The notes under the pieces are model-generated. The model saw nothing but the letters and a program-made list of their open reading frames with translations. It did not search any database and had not been told where the DNA came from. A program made the translations under genes and the position numbers. Shown here in pieces: positions 20,540-31,335 of a DNA stretch of 47,500 nucleotides. Positions within the stretch are counted from its first letter, which is position 1. Every line of letters begins with the position of its first letter. The DNA is from Neocallimastix lanati (nom. inval.) (taxonomy: Eukaryota; Neocallimastigomycota; Neocallimastigomycetes; Neocallimastigales; Neocallimastigaceae), in assembly GCA_016946835.1 (NCBI GenBank), contig JACVTC010000113.1:357501-405000 (forward strand), in the 5' to 3' direction.

Positions 20540-20879
20540 GTAAGTATTTTTTAATTTTCAATTTATATTTTTTTTTTCTTATCCATGTTATCCTTTTTAT
20601 TTTAGTTTATTTATATTACTTTTAGTTTTATTCCCTTTTTTTTAATCAAGTACTCTGTTTTCATATTCCATATTACATTTAATGGATATATATTAAATGC
20701 TTTTATATATTTGTCTTTTCTTTTTCTTTCAAAAAATTTTTCACATGAATATATATTATAATATTTCAGAAAGTTTACTCAACAGTTAGTCGTTTTTTTT
20801 TTTTTTTAATTATCAATTTTGAAAGCTTTAACAAATTCAACCTTCTTATACAAGTTTAATAAATCTTAATTAAATTTCA

Positions 20880-21294
20880 TTCATGATCTTAAAAGAATGG
20901 TCTATCAAACATATCAGACAGCTTCACGATCTACTCAGTAAAAAATATATTAAATACAAAAGAATCTCCTTTGATATTGACAAAAAATCTCTCCAGATGT
21001 GGCTCTTATTTCATTCTTAAAGTTTATGCTGCTAATTATCTATTACATTTTCATGAATTTTTACTCTCACTTATCGTAAAGTCTTCATACTTCTACAAAA
21101 GGTAATTGGAAATATTGTAATATCTTATCAAATAATAATAACAATTCCAGGTCTAGATTCATAAAACTATGCTTCCGATTGTTCTAATATTCTTCTTCAT
21201 CCAATTTCAAAAGACTTTTTCACATGTCATCTCAGTTCTAACTCTTCTTTCTTTCATCTTTGTGCTAGATGGAATATCAAAGGTTGGAACTCTG

Positions 21295-21327
<33 letters not shown>

Positions 21328-22560
21328 TGTTGTTGTTTATGTGAACTCAATCTTAAAATCAGTATGTATTTGTCTCCAGGAAATTTGTAAAAGCAAATTT
21401 ATTTTTTAAGGAAAACTCTTCATCACCAGTACTTCGTGGTTATAGTTCAGTATTTTTGTGTGCTAATAAAAGGATCCCTGGAATGAGAGGTTTATTTATT
21501 GGAATTACACATCGTGTTCATATAATCTTGAACCCTCTATTTGCAATTATATTATATCAGTTAATATGACTTCTTTTTTTGGAATCAAAAGTGCTCTATC
21601 AATAACATCTACTACCTTCAAAATAGATGACCAGAAGCTGGCATTAAAGCTTTCTCTGAACTTGATCAATGGCTGAAATATTATTCTAATGATAACATTC
21701 TTGCTATTCATGTTGAAGATTTCAATATGTCTTTGAAAAACTTCAAAAAAAAATATTTCTAAAAACTTCTCAGATTGTACGATTGCTACCCTAAATGGTA
21801 ATAATATTACTTACGCAAAAAGGTTCTAAATCCTCATGCATAGATCACGACTTACGCAAAAAGGTTCTAAATCCTCATGCATAGATCACGACTTACGCAA
21901 AAAGGTTCTAAATCCTCATGCATAGATCACGACTTACGCAAAAAGGTTCTAAATCCTCATGCATAGATCACGTAATTTATAATAAAGCTAAGGCTCCTCA
22001 TGTCTACCTTTCTTCTGTATGTACTTCTCTTAATGGTAATTCTGATCATAAACCCATTAATTTGTCTTGTAACAAAGGTCCTTCTGACGGTTTTTCTAAA
22101 TCCAAAAAAAAAAACTTCTAAATGGTCACAGACACATTTATAATACAAAATGTGATGATATTATTTCACACAATTACTTTTCTGCTTTAGCTAATGATCT
22201 TGAATCCATTTCAAAAGATACTTCTGCGAATGAAATGGTTTAAAAATTTTATAGATACTTCATATAATATAGGCAGAAAAAAATAAAGCTTTTGTGCCCT
22301 CGAAACTTAAAAGGACCTGCTTTTCATTACCCCATTTATGTTAAAAAAATTTAAGATGATAAATACTTAGCTTATAAAAATATTATACCTTTTTTTCTGA
22401 TTTCCCAAACGTAGATTCCTACTTAGATCAATTTACAAAATACCATAAATTATGTAATACGATTAGAAAAATCAAAAGTAATTCATAGGATGGAATGATC
22501 TTAAAAAATTATCTAAACGCATTATTTGTTCTACCACCCACATTCAATAGATTTATTTTC
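20880..22560 (+). mobile_element. Degenerate LINE: endonuclease domain and start of the RT region
   Basis: The plus strand carries broken pieces of an L1-type apurinic endonuclease in order: CARWNIKGWNSEKK (near 21260-21300), CLQEIC (near 21370, the catalytic QE), VLRGYSSVFLCANKRIPGMRGLFIG (about 21430-21505), AIHVEDFNMSL (about 21706-21732, the GDFN box with E for G), SSCIDHVIYNKAKAPHVYLSS and SDHKPI (22041-22058, catalytic H). Next comes linker sequence before the RT (AFVPSKLKGPAF, YLDQFTKYHKLCNTIRKIKSNS). It stops near 22560 before any RT motif. Many stops, an A run at 21295-21325 and a 41-bp tandem duplication kill it. The part before 21260 may be ORF1-derived or 5' UTR; it is not recognisable. 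Confidence 0.75.
21809..21972 (+). repeat. Four perfect 41-bp tandem copies inside the LINE endonuclease
   Basis: The unit starts acttacgcaaaaaggttcta and ends catagatcacg, with starts at 21809, 21850, 21891 and 21932. The unit covers codons for TYAK...GSKSSCIDH, just before the catalytic SDH. 41 is not a multiple of 3, so each copy shifts the frame. The copies are essentially perfect, hence young compared with the surrounding decay. Confidence 0.95.
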
Positions 22561-22579
22561 CCCTAATGATGAAAATAAT

Positions 22580-22735
22580 AATATGAAAAATAGTATAAAA
22601 TTATAATTGGAAAAAAAATAGATAATTTTTAAAAATAGGGATAATATGACCAATTAATTTATTTTTTTATATAGTAAATTAATTTATTAAAAATTATGAA
22701 AATAAATAATTTAACATAATTATATATATATTCAC
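22580..22735 (+). repeat. Dispersed repeat copy related to 1305-1460
   Basis: Shares, in order, aatatgaaaaa-agtataaaatt, ggataatatgaccaa, gtaaattaatttattaaaaa, atgaaaat and atatatattcac(t)t with the first unit of the array at 1305-2160, in the same orientation about 21 kb away. Confidence 0.65.
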
Positions 22736-22831
22736 TTGAAATATATATATAAACAAATAAAAAAAATATATATATAAAGTGAATATATATATTATATATA
22801 TTTTTTTTATTTGTTTATATATATATTTCAA
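22736..22831. repeat. Perfect inverted repeat, 39-nt arms
   Basis: Arms 22736-22774 (ttgaaatatatatataaaca...) and 22793-22831 (...tgtttatatatatatttcaa) are exact reverse complements around an 18-nt loop. The right arm is also the first unit of the following tandem array. Confidence 0.9.
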
Positions 22832-23230
22832 CTATTATTTTTATGAAGAGTAATTATTGTATAAAAAAAAAAAATTTATGAAGAGTAATTATTGTACAAA
22901 AAAAAAAAAAAAAAAGATGAAAAAATTTTTTTTTATTTGTTTAATATATAAAGTGAATATATATATTATATATATTTTTTTTATTTGTTTATATATATAT
23001 TTCAACTATTATTTTTATGAAGAGTAATTATTGTATAAAAAAAAAAAAAATTTATGAAGAGTAATTATTGTACAAAAAAAAAAAAAAAAAGATGAAAAAA
23101 TTTTTTTTTATTTGTTTATATATATATTTCAACTATTATTTTTATGAAGAGTAATTATTGTATAAAAAAAAAAAAATTTATGAAGAGTAATTATTGTACA
23201 AAAAAAAAAAAAAAAAGATGAAAAATTTTT
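22777..23230 (+). repeat. 174-bp tandem repeat, about 2.6 units
   Basis: aagtgaatatatatattata starts units at 22777 and 22951; a third, partial copy starts near 23105. Each unit holds two internal copies of tttatgaagagtaattattgta, each followed by an A run of 11-18 nt, then gatgaaaaa. No coding sense. Confidence 0.85.
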
Positions 23231-24720
23231 AAGTGTAAATAAATCATATGTATTACTCTTATTATGTATTATATATTATTTTATATAAATAGAATTTTGA
23301 AAATTAATAATTTTTATTATTAATTAATAAATATATAAACCAACATTATATATAATATTATAAAACTACAATAAACTATATTAATAAAAATAATCTGAAT
23401 ATATATAAGCATCTTAATTTAAATCTTATGAATTTGTTATTTATCTAAAATATAAATAAATATAATAATTTTTGATCAATCTAATAGTTTTTAAATTGTA
23501 TCCATTCAATAATAATCATTTTTAACATATATTATTAAATTATTAGTATTAATTAAAATAATAAAAATTATAATAATTAATATTTTTATTAAGTTTTTAA
23601 CCATTAATAATTCTAATAAATAATATTTTAATTAAAAATACTTTTTATTCAATTTAATAGTTTTAAATTATTATATCCACTCAATTATAATCATTCTGAA
23701 CATATTTTATTAAATTATTAATTAAATAATAAAAATTATAATAATTAATATTTTTATTAAGTTTTTAACCATTAATAATTCTAATAAATAATATTTATAT
23801 ATAAGTGTAATAAAATATTTTTTTTTTTTCAAAAAAAAAAAAAAAAAAACTATTTTAAAACTATTTTTATATTATTATATATTCAGTAAAATTTTATCAA
23901 AAAAAAAAAGATCTATTATTATTATGTTATTATTAGTGTTACTATGAATATTATATTTCATTTATTTATTACTGTCAAATTTTTACAAAAAACTTAATAT
24001 CATGGGTTTTTTTGTGTTTTTGTTATTTTCTTTCTGTTACTATTTATATTACTGAGAAGTTTTTATATTAAATTATAATATGAATAAGAGAACTAATTAG
24101 AAAAAAAAATTTTTACCAAAAAAAACCTAATATCATAAGTTCTTTTTTTTTTTTTATTATTTTCTATTTTTTATTTTTCTGTAATTATCTATATTTATAG
24201 AGAAGTTTTTTCTATTAAATCCATAATTCAAGTATTAATTTCTTTTTAAATTAAATAAAGTAATATTAAAAATAATTATGATCTAATAATTTTTTAACTT
24301 TGTTCATATTGTTAAAAAATAAATTAAAATGTAAATCATAATATAAAGAAAAAAAAAAGCACGTTTCTATTAATAAAAGAAATAAAATAATCAATTAATA
24401 TAAAAGTTAATGTCACTGTCACATTAAAGTTTTAAATTCTGTTAAATAAATTGAAATTTAATACATATAATTAACAAATATTTTTCAAATAACTAAAAAT
24501 AATAAATATATTAAATATATTAAAATTAAAATTAAAATGATTTGAAAAATTATTATTATTATTTTTTTTTTTTTTTAAATTTATTTTTAATTAATTTTGA
24601 ATGTTTCACAAAAGTCATACTTTAATTATTGTTACTTTTTTAAAATAATTTTTAATCTCCTATTTTATTAAACAAAAAATATTGGTTCTTTTTATATTAA
24701 ATAAAAATTAGTATAAAAGG
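23231..24720. other. A+T-rich DNA with two local tandem duplications
   Basis: About 165-bp units at 23468-23630 and 23641-23800 share aattataataattaatattt, aagtttttaaccattaataa and ttctaataaataatatt. About 100-120-bp units at 23985-24085 and 24106-24215 share atatcat...gtt, the long T stretch and agaagttttt. No gene is seen; this is the distal 5' flank of the GH1 gene. Confidence 0.6.
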
Positions 24721-24744
24721 ACGAAAAATAGTGCGATATTTTTA

Positions 24745-24769
24745 ATTCCTTATCCTTTTGATAAGGAAT
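24745..24769 (+). promoter_or_regulatory. Inverted GATA-type palindrome upstream of GH1 gene
   Basis: attccttatc and gataaggaat are perfect 10-nt inverted arms around a 5-nt spacer ctttt, 125 bp before the ATG. Each arm contains a GATAAG core on opposite strands. The inner word ccttttgataagg is shared with the promoter of the left GH1 paralogue at 496-508, though there the second GATA arm is not preserved. GATA factors often bind paired sites in fungal nutrient-regulated promoters. The role is inferred. Confidence 0.5.
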
Positions 24770-24893
24770 ATTAATTATTATATAAAAAAAAAATTATTTA
24801 TTATTATAATTAATATAGATTATTAATCTAATAAAAAAAATTTTATTTTAATTTAAGTCAAATAAAAAAAAAAAAAAGTAAATAATATTAAAA

Positions 24894-26849
24894 ATGAAGA
24901 CTCTTACTATTTTCGCTACTTTATTAGCTGTTTCTGCTGCTAAGAAATGTGTTGTTAAGGCTCCAGCTGATGCTGCTGCCGCTGATGTAGCTTCTGAAGC
25001 TGAAAATGATACCGCTGTTGTTTCTGATGATGAAACTAAGCCAATCGATGATGCTGAAGATTCTAGTGATGAACAAGAAAAGAAGGGAAAACTTCCTTCT
25101 GACTTTAAATGGGGTGCTGCTACTGCTGCTTACCAAGTTGAAGGTGCCTGGAATGTAGATGGTCGTGGTGAATCCGTTTGGGATCACTTCACTCACCTCT
25201 ACCCAAAGAACGTTGAATCCGGTGACAGATCTAACAAAGATTCTACTAACGGTAATGTTGCTTGTGACTCCTACCACAAGTTTGATGAAGATATCAAGAT
25301 GATGAAGATTATGAATGCCAATCACTACCGTTTCTCTATCTCTTGGTCTCGTCTTTTCCCAGAAGGTGAAGCTAAGAAGGTTAATGGTAAATGGAAAGTT
25401 AACGAAAAGGGTGTTGAATACTATGATATGGTTATTAACACTCTTCTCGAAAACAACATTACTCCTCTCGCTACTCTTTACCACTGGGATATGCCATACG
25501 CTCTTCATAAGAAGTATGGTGGTTGGTTAGATTACCGTTCTCAATTCGATTTCGCCAATTATGCCGAATTCTGTTTCGAACATTTCGGTGATCGTGTTAA
25601 GGGATGGATTACCATCAACGAACCATGGGTTAACTGTGTTGCCGGTTACAAGAATGGACCAGGTAAAGCTCCATACAGATGTACTGGTGAAGCTCCACGT
25701 AAGCTTGCCAATGACACCACTGGTCTTGATTTAGAAGGAGGTTGTTCCTATGAAATTGGTCCAACCAAATACACTAAGGATTCTGAAGAACTTCCAGCTG
25801 ATCGTCCACCACAAAAGTTAGAAGATGTCTGGTGTTCTCACAACATTCTTCTTGGTCACGCTCAAGCTGTCAAGGTTTACCGTGAAAAGTTCCAAAAGAA
25901 ACAAAAGGGTCTCATTGGTATTACCATTGATGGTGAAGCTCAAATTCCATATGAAGAAGCCGGTATGAGTGAAGAAGAATATGAAAACAACAAGAAGTAC
26001 GCTAACTTAGCTGCCGAATTCCGTATTGGTTGGTATTCCGATCCAGTTATGTTTGGTGATTACCCAGAATCAGTCAAACAAAGAAATGGTAAGGATTTAC
26101 CAGAATTCACTGCTGAAGAAAAGAAATTATTAAAGGGATCCTCTTCAGACTTCTTAGGTTGGAACACTTACACTTCTCACTGGGCTGCTCAAGTTAAGAA
26201 TGAAGATGGTACTTACGTTGAACCACCAAGTGATGAAGAAGCTAGCTACGATAACTCTAAGAGAGATATGTGGGATGATAACTGTAAGGGACGTGGAGAT
26301 GGATGGACTTGTATTCCACCAACTCTTGGTTCTCAAGCTGGTTCATCCTGGAACACCAAGTATGGTCCAACTATTCGTGTTGGTCTTAACTGGTTCTCTA
26401 AGCGTTATGAAGGTCTCATCAAGAATGGTATCATCATTACCGAAAATGGTTGTGCTCAACCAAACTACAAGGTTAGCCGTGCCAATGATAAGGTTACTCT
26501 TGATTACTGGAAGTCTATTGGTAAGGAAGAATATGCTGATACCTATGATGAAGATATTATTGAAGATGAAAAGGATCTTGATGGTACTCTTATTCACGAT
26601 ACCTACCGTATTGACTGGTACAAACAATACCTTGAAAATCTTCGTCTTGCTTATGTCGAAGATGGTGTTGATGTTCGTGGTTACATGGCCTGGTCTTTAC
26701 TTGATAACTTTGAATGGGAAAATGGATATGAAACTCGTTTCGGTATGACCTACATTGACTTCTACCATGACAAAGAATTAAAGCGTGTTCCAAAGGATTC
26801 TCTTACTTACCTTGGTCAATGGTACTTAGAAAACGTTGAACAAGAATAA
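24894..26849 (+). CDS. Secreted GH1 beta-glucosidase, complete
   Basis: 651 codons, intronless. Retaining beta-glucosidase of family GH1, expected to cleave cellobiose and cello-oligosaccharides to glucose extracellularly, relieving product inhibition of cellulases. Signal peptide at 1-16/19; acidic Ala/Asp/Glu linker at about 20-68; GH1 barrel from about 69 ([17 protein letters not shown], the GH1 N-terminal signature region) to the end. Acid/base Glu is E243 in TINEPW; nucleophile is E517 in IITENG; aglycone-side and glycone motifs NHYRFSISWSRLFP and AWSLLDNFEWENGYETRFG are present. No dockerin or CBM, so it is a free enzyme. Longer than a bare GH1 (about 450-500) because of the linker and insertions around 255-305 and 415-460. 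The G+C-richer codon choice contrasts with the flanks, suggesting high expression. Resembles known Piromyces GH1 enzymes. Confidence 0.97.
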   Translation: MKTLTIFATLLAVSAAKKCVVKAPADAAAADVASEAENDTAVVSDDETKPIDDAEDSSDEQEKKGKLPSDFKWGAATAAYQVEGAWNVDGRGESVWDHFTHLYPKNVESGDRSNKDSTNGNVACDSYHKFDEDIKMMKIMNANHYRFSISWSRLFPEGEAKKVNGKWKVNEKGVEYYDMVINTLLENNITPLATLYHWDMPYALHKKYGGWLDYRSQFDFANYAEFCFEHFGDRVKGWITINEPWVNCVAGYKNGPGKAPYRCTGEAPRKLANDTTGLDLEGGCSYEIGPTKYTKDSEELPADRPPQKLEDVWCSHNILLGHAQAVKVYREKFQKKQKGLIGITIDGEAQIPYEEAGMSEEEYENNKKYANLAAEFRIGWYSDPVMFGDYPESVKQRNGKDLPEFTAEEKKLLKGSSSDFLGWNTYTSHWAAQVKNEDGTYVEPPSDEEASYDNSKRDMWDDNCKGRGDGWTCIPPTLGSQAGSSWNTKYGPTIRVGLNWFSKRYEGLIKNGIIITENGCAQPNYKVSRANDKVTLDYWKSIGKEEYADTYDEDIIEDEKDLDGTLIHDTYRIDWYKQYLENLRLAYVEDGVDVRGYMAWSLLDNFEWENGYETRFGMTYIDFYHDKELKRVPKDSLTYLGQWYLENVEQE

Positions 26850-26852
26850 ATT

Positions 26853-26870
26853 AGTCTTCATTTTTAATAT
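26853..26870. repeat. 18-nt inverted copy of this gene's own start-codon region
   Basis: agtcttcatttttaatat, 3 nt after the GH1 stop codon, is the exact reverse complement of 24885-24902, which spans 9 nt of leader and ATGAAGACT. It may be the footprint of an inverted second copy (like the leftward gene at 1-360) whose body was lost, or an mRNA end-pairing element. Confidence 0.7.
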
Positions 26871-27458
26871 ATTTTTATAATCCTAATAAACATTAAATAG
26901 TATTGATTATTATTCAATAATTATAAAAAGAAATTAATATGAAGTAAATTTAATTTTAATTATAATAATAAATAATACCAAAAAAAAAATGATATAAAAT
27001 TATGAAAATTACAAAATATTTTTTTTTTAAAAGATAATGAAAACACAAAAAAAAAATTCGTATTTTTTTAAAAGATAATGAAAACAAAAAGATCTATAAA
27101 TCAATATCATTTGTTAAATCGCAGAAAAAAAAATTTTTAGTATTTTTTTTATTATTGATATATGTTTTTTTTAAAAAAAAAAATAAATAAAATTAAAAAA
27201 AAAAAAAAAAAAAACATGAAGAATATTTTATATTTTATGTATTGATGTATGTAATAATATGTAAAAAAAAAAATTAATAAAAAAAAAAAAAAAAAAAAAA
27301 AGGAAGTTGGTATTTTTTATTGAATGTGTAATAATAATTAAAAAAAATAGAATAAAAGCATGAATATTTATATTTTTCTCTATTTAAAATTATAAAAAAA
27401 AAAAAAAAAAAAGAAAAAACATTGAAATTTTATATATTTTATATATAGATGTAGGTAA

Positions 27459-27499
<41 letters not shown>

Positions 27500-27558
27500 A
27501 TAATAATAAAAAAAGAAAGAAAAAAGTTGGTATTTTTTTTTATTTCAAGTGTAATAAT

Positions 27559-27591
<33 letters not shown>

Positions 27592-27926
27592 AAAAAAACA
27601 TGTATTTTATATTCTTCTATATTATATATATTATATCTATATTATATAAATAATGAATACAAAAAAATTAAAAAAAAAAATTGAAATGAAACTTTTAATT
27701 TAAAAAATGTTTATATTTTATAAAGTGTTAAAAATAGTAATTGATATTTTATATTTTTCCATATTATATATTTAATGAATACAAAAAAATTTAAAAAAAA
27801 AAAAAAAAAAATTGAAGTGAAACTTTTATTTTAAAAAATATTTATATTTTATATAGATATATTATATTTATATATCAATATATAATATAATTACTATTTT
27901 TTTAAAAATATTATTATAATTACTAA
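26871..27926. other. Homopolymer-rich DNA, no gene seen
   Basis: A dozen poly(A) runs of 9-30 nt alternate with diverged units such as gataatgaaaacaaaaa (27034, 27075), gaagttggtatttttt/aagttggtattttttttt (27303, 27523) and ttgaaatgaaacttttaatt/ttgaagtgaaacttttattt (27681, 27812). This looks like a decayed tandem array expanding by slippage. Confidence 0.6.
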
Positions 27927-28079
27927 GAAGAATATGAAAACAACAAGAAATATGCTAACTTAGCTGTTGAATTCCGTATTGGTTGGTATTGTGATCCAGT
28001 TATGTTTGGTGACTATCCAGAATCTGTCAAACAAAGAAATGATAAGGATTTACTTGAATTCACAGCTGAAGAAAAATAG
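27927..28079 (+). pseudogene. GH1 beta-glucosidase internal fragment, dead
   Basis: 50 codons and a stop, EEYENNKKYANLAVEFRIGW to FTAEEK-stop, matching about residues 361-410 of the GH1 gene upstream. Changes include A to V, S to C, G to D, P to L and K to stop; most underlying base changes are G:C to A:T, unlike the purely synonymous differences of the other GH1 copies. Sequence on both sides is noncoding. It lacks both catalytic Glu residues. Remnant of an older GH1 duplicate. Confidence 0.92.
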
Positions 28080-28148
28080 GGTTAAATATTGCAAAATTAC
28101 CTATCTATATTTACTTATAAATAACTAATGAAATTTTGAAATTATAAT

Positions 28149-28248
28149 AAAAATTAATAATAAATTATCTCCTGGTAATTTATAAAAATTAATAATAAAT
28201 TATCTCCTGGTAATTTATAAAAATTAATAATAAATTACCAGGAGATAA
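28149..28248. repeat. Two direct copies plus one inverted copy forming a hairpin
   Basis: A 35-bp unit with ttatctcctggtaattta occurs at 28165-28182 and 28200-28217. Its exact reverse complement, taaattaccaggagataa, lies at 28231-28248, preceded by the same aaaattaataa spacer. Copies 2 and 3 can form an 18-bp perfect stem with a 13-nt loop. Confidence 0.93.
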
Positions 28249-29178
28249 TAAGGTAATATCTGAATTAAAACAAATAAAATCTCCTATTAAATATAAATGT
28301 AATTCGTTCTAATTTAACAGACAAATATATCATTGATAATAATAATAACAAGAATTGATCATGATGATTTAATAAATAACGATGCCGTAAAAGATATACA
28401 AAATAAATGTAATATCAATATGCAACTATATTATAATGGGTATATTTATGGAATTACAATGATAAATGAAGATATTAAAATAACTGTTATAAATTTTTTT
28501 GAAAAAAAAAAAAAGACAAGCATTGGTTTATTAAAAGATTTGGTAATTTCATTAAATATTAAATTTATTGATAATTATTTCTGACATAATAATACATCCA
28601 TATCTAATAATAGAAAAACACTTTAATCATATATTAGAACAATACCTTCAAACATATATTATTAAAATTATAATTTGATATTTTTATAAATTAAACTCTA
28701 AGTCATAAGTAAAGTTCATATTTAAACATAAAGGAATCTACTCCGTCCCAAACTATTTCCACCCTATGAATATACGAAATAAAATTTAATAATATATGTT
28801 ATTTAAGAAAGATTTAAGCAGTCATTTATTAAACAAAGGTTTTTTTTTGTTAAATCACAAAGCTTATTATTTAAAGTATAGTCGTTTTAACACGTATTAA
28901 TACATATAAAGTATATATATATAAATATAAGCAATAATAATGAAGGAGACTATATGTCAAAGATCCCATACAAAATAATTTAAAATATAATATCCCAAAT
29001 ATCCAAGGGAAATATAATAGAATGGTAATTCCTAGCGTAAAATGGGAGCATCCTAACAATCATAGTATTATTAAACCTAGCATGAAATATCATACAAATA
29101 GTAATATATAAACCATATATTATAAGAGATGTCTTAGATATATCTAATATAAATGGTGTAATAATATTAAATACTTAA
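28249..29178. other. A+T-rich DNA, no convincing gene
   Basis: An 83-codon ORF at 28333-28584 (ITRIDHDDLINNDAVKDIQN..., NGYIYGITMINEDIKI) has somewhat protein-like content but no recognised family and no clear upstream context; it could be a relic. A slightly less A+T-rich patch at 28735-28790 and 28980-29060 shows nothing identifiable. Confidence 0.4.
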
Positions 29179-29438
29179 TTTTAAGGGGAAATTATTTGAT
29201 TACAAATATATTTAAAAAATTATTTTAACAATATTTAAATCGAATTAAAGAAATTAATAAAATGTAAAAAAAATTTTATTCCTGTAAAACTAAAGGTTAA
29301 TTTAGAATTTTTAAGGGGAAATTATTTGATTACAAATATATTTAAAAAATTATTTTAACAATATTTAAATCGAATTAAAGAAATTAATAAAATGTAAAAA
29401 AAATTTTATTCCTGTAAAACTAAAGGTTAATTTAGAAT
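29179..29438 (+). repeat. Perfect 130-bp tandem duplication
   Basis: Units 29179-29308 and 29309-29438 appear identical (start ttttaaggggaaattatttg, end ggttaatttagaat). A recent duplication of unrecognised noncoding DNA. Confidence 0.93.
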
Positions 29439-29612
29439 AGAAATAATTAATAGTTTAAAAATATCAAGTTAATATTATAAAATAGGATAATTTTATATAT
29501 ATATATTCACCAGTAAATCAATTTATTCATTATAGAATAACTAGGTTTAAGATGTTACAATATGTAAATTTATATATTAAATAAATCTAAAATAATAATA
29601 ATATAGTTATTA

Positions 29613-30042
29613 ATAATTTATTATTTATTATTTATTATTTATTATTTATTATTTATTAAATTATTTATTATTTATTATATAATTATTTATTATTTATTAT
29701 TTATTATTTATTATTTATTATTTATTATTTATTATTTATTATTTATTATTTATTATTTAATTATTTATTATTTATTATTTAATTATTTATTATTTATTAT
29801 TTATTATTTATTATTTATTATTTATTATTTATTATTTATTATTTAATTATTTATTATTTATTATTTATTATTTATTATTTATTATTTATTATTTATTATT
29901 TATTATTTATTATTTATTATTTATTATTTATTATTTATTATTTATTATTTATTATTTATTATTTATTATTTATTATTTATTATTTATTATTTATTATTTA
30001 TTATTTATTATTATTTATTATTTATTATTTATTTATTTATTT
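29613..30042. repeat. (ATTATTT)n heptamer satellite, about 430 bp
   Basis: Heptamer ttattta repeated some 55-60 times, with interruptions in which the unit is shortened or replaced by aattatt. Confidence 0.93.
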
Positions 30043-30786
<744 letters not shown>

Positions 30787-31335
30787 CTAATATTCTTTTA
30801 TAATATTCTCTTCTTGTTTTATTTCCTTTCTGTTGCCTTTTTTATTATTATAAAAAAGTCTAAAATTTAATTTAAATTCAATTCAACCTAATTTAATTTC
30901 ATTTAATTTAATTTAATTTAATATTTGATTTAATTGAATGTCAAATATAATTTCATTAACTATTTAATTATAAGTTCATGCATTTCGTACGAAAATTTTT
31001 TTTGTTTAACTTTTGATGAAAAGAAATTTTAAGTTTTGAAAAATCTTAAAATGTATTTTTACTTTTATATTTTAATTAATTTTTTTTTTCTTTTTTTTTC
31101 TATTTCATTTAAATTAAATTTAATTTAACTTTTTTTTAACTTTTTTTTTTTCTTTTTTTTCTTTTTTTCTTTTTTTCAAAAAAAAAAATTATTAAATCCT
31201 TTAATAAAAAGAAATATTAATAGGAAAACAACTAAAAAAAAGTAAAATATTAAATAATAATATTAATAATAATTATTATTAAATATAGTTTAAAGAATAA
31301 AAAATAAAAATAATAAAAATAATAATAGTAATAAA
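30787..31335 (+). promoter_or_regulatory. 5' flank of the first aldo-keto reductase gene
   Basis: Pyrimidine-rich tracts (31080-31175, T and CTTTT runs) precede an A-rich leader. The last 18 nt before the ATG (aataataatagtaataaa) are the same before the paralogue at 36212, so the duplicated block begins just upstream of the coding sequence or the leader is selected. No TATA or factor site can be named. Confidence 0.4.

Noticed and set aside
24924-26793. Several antisense and out-of-frame ORFs within the GH1 gene
   Set aside because: Shadows created by the biased codon use of the real frame; none has domain features.
28333-28584. 83-codon ORF as a gene
   Set aside because: Some protein-like content, but no recognised motif, no clear start context and an A-run interruption; left as unsupported.
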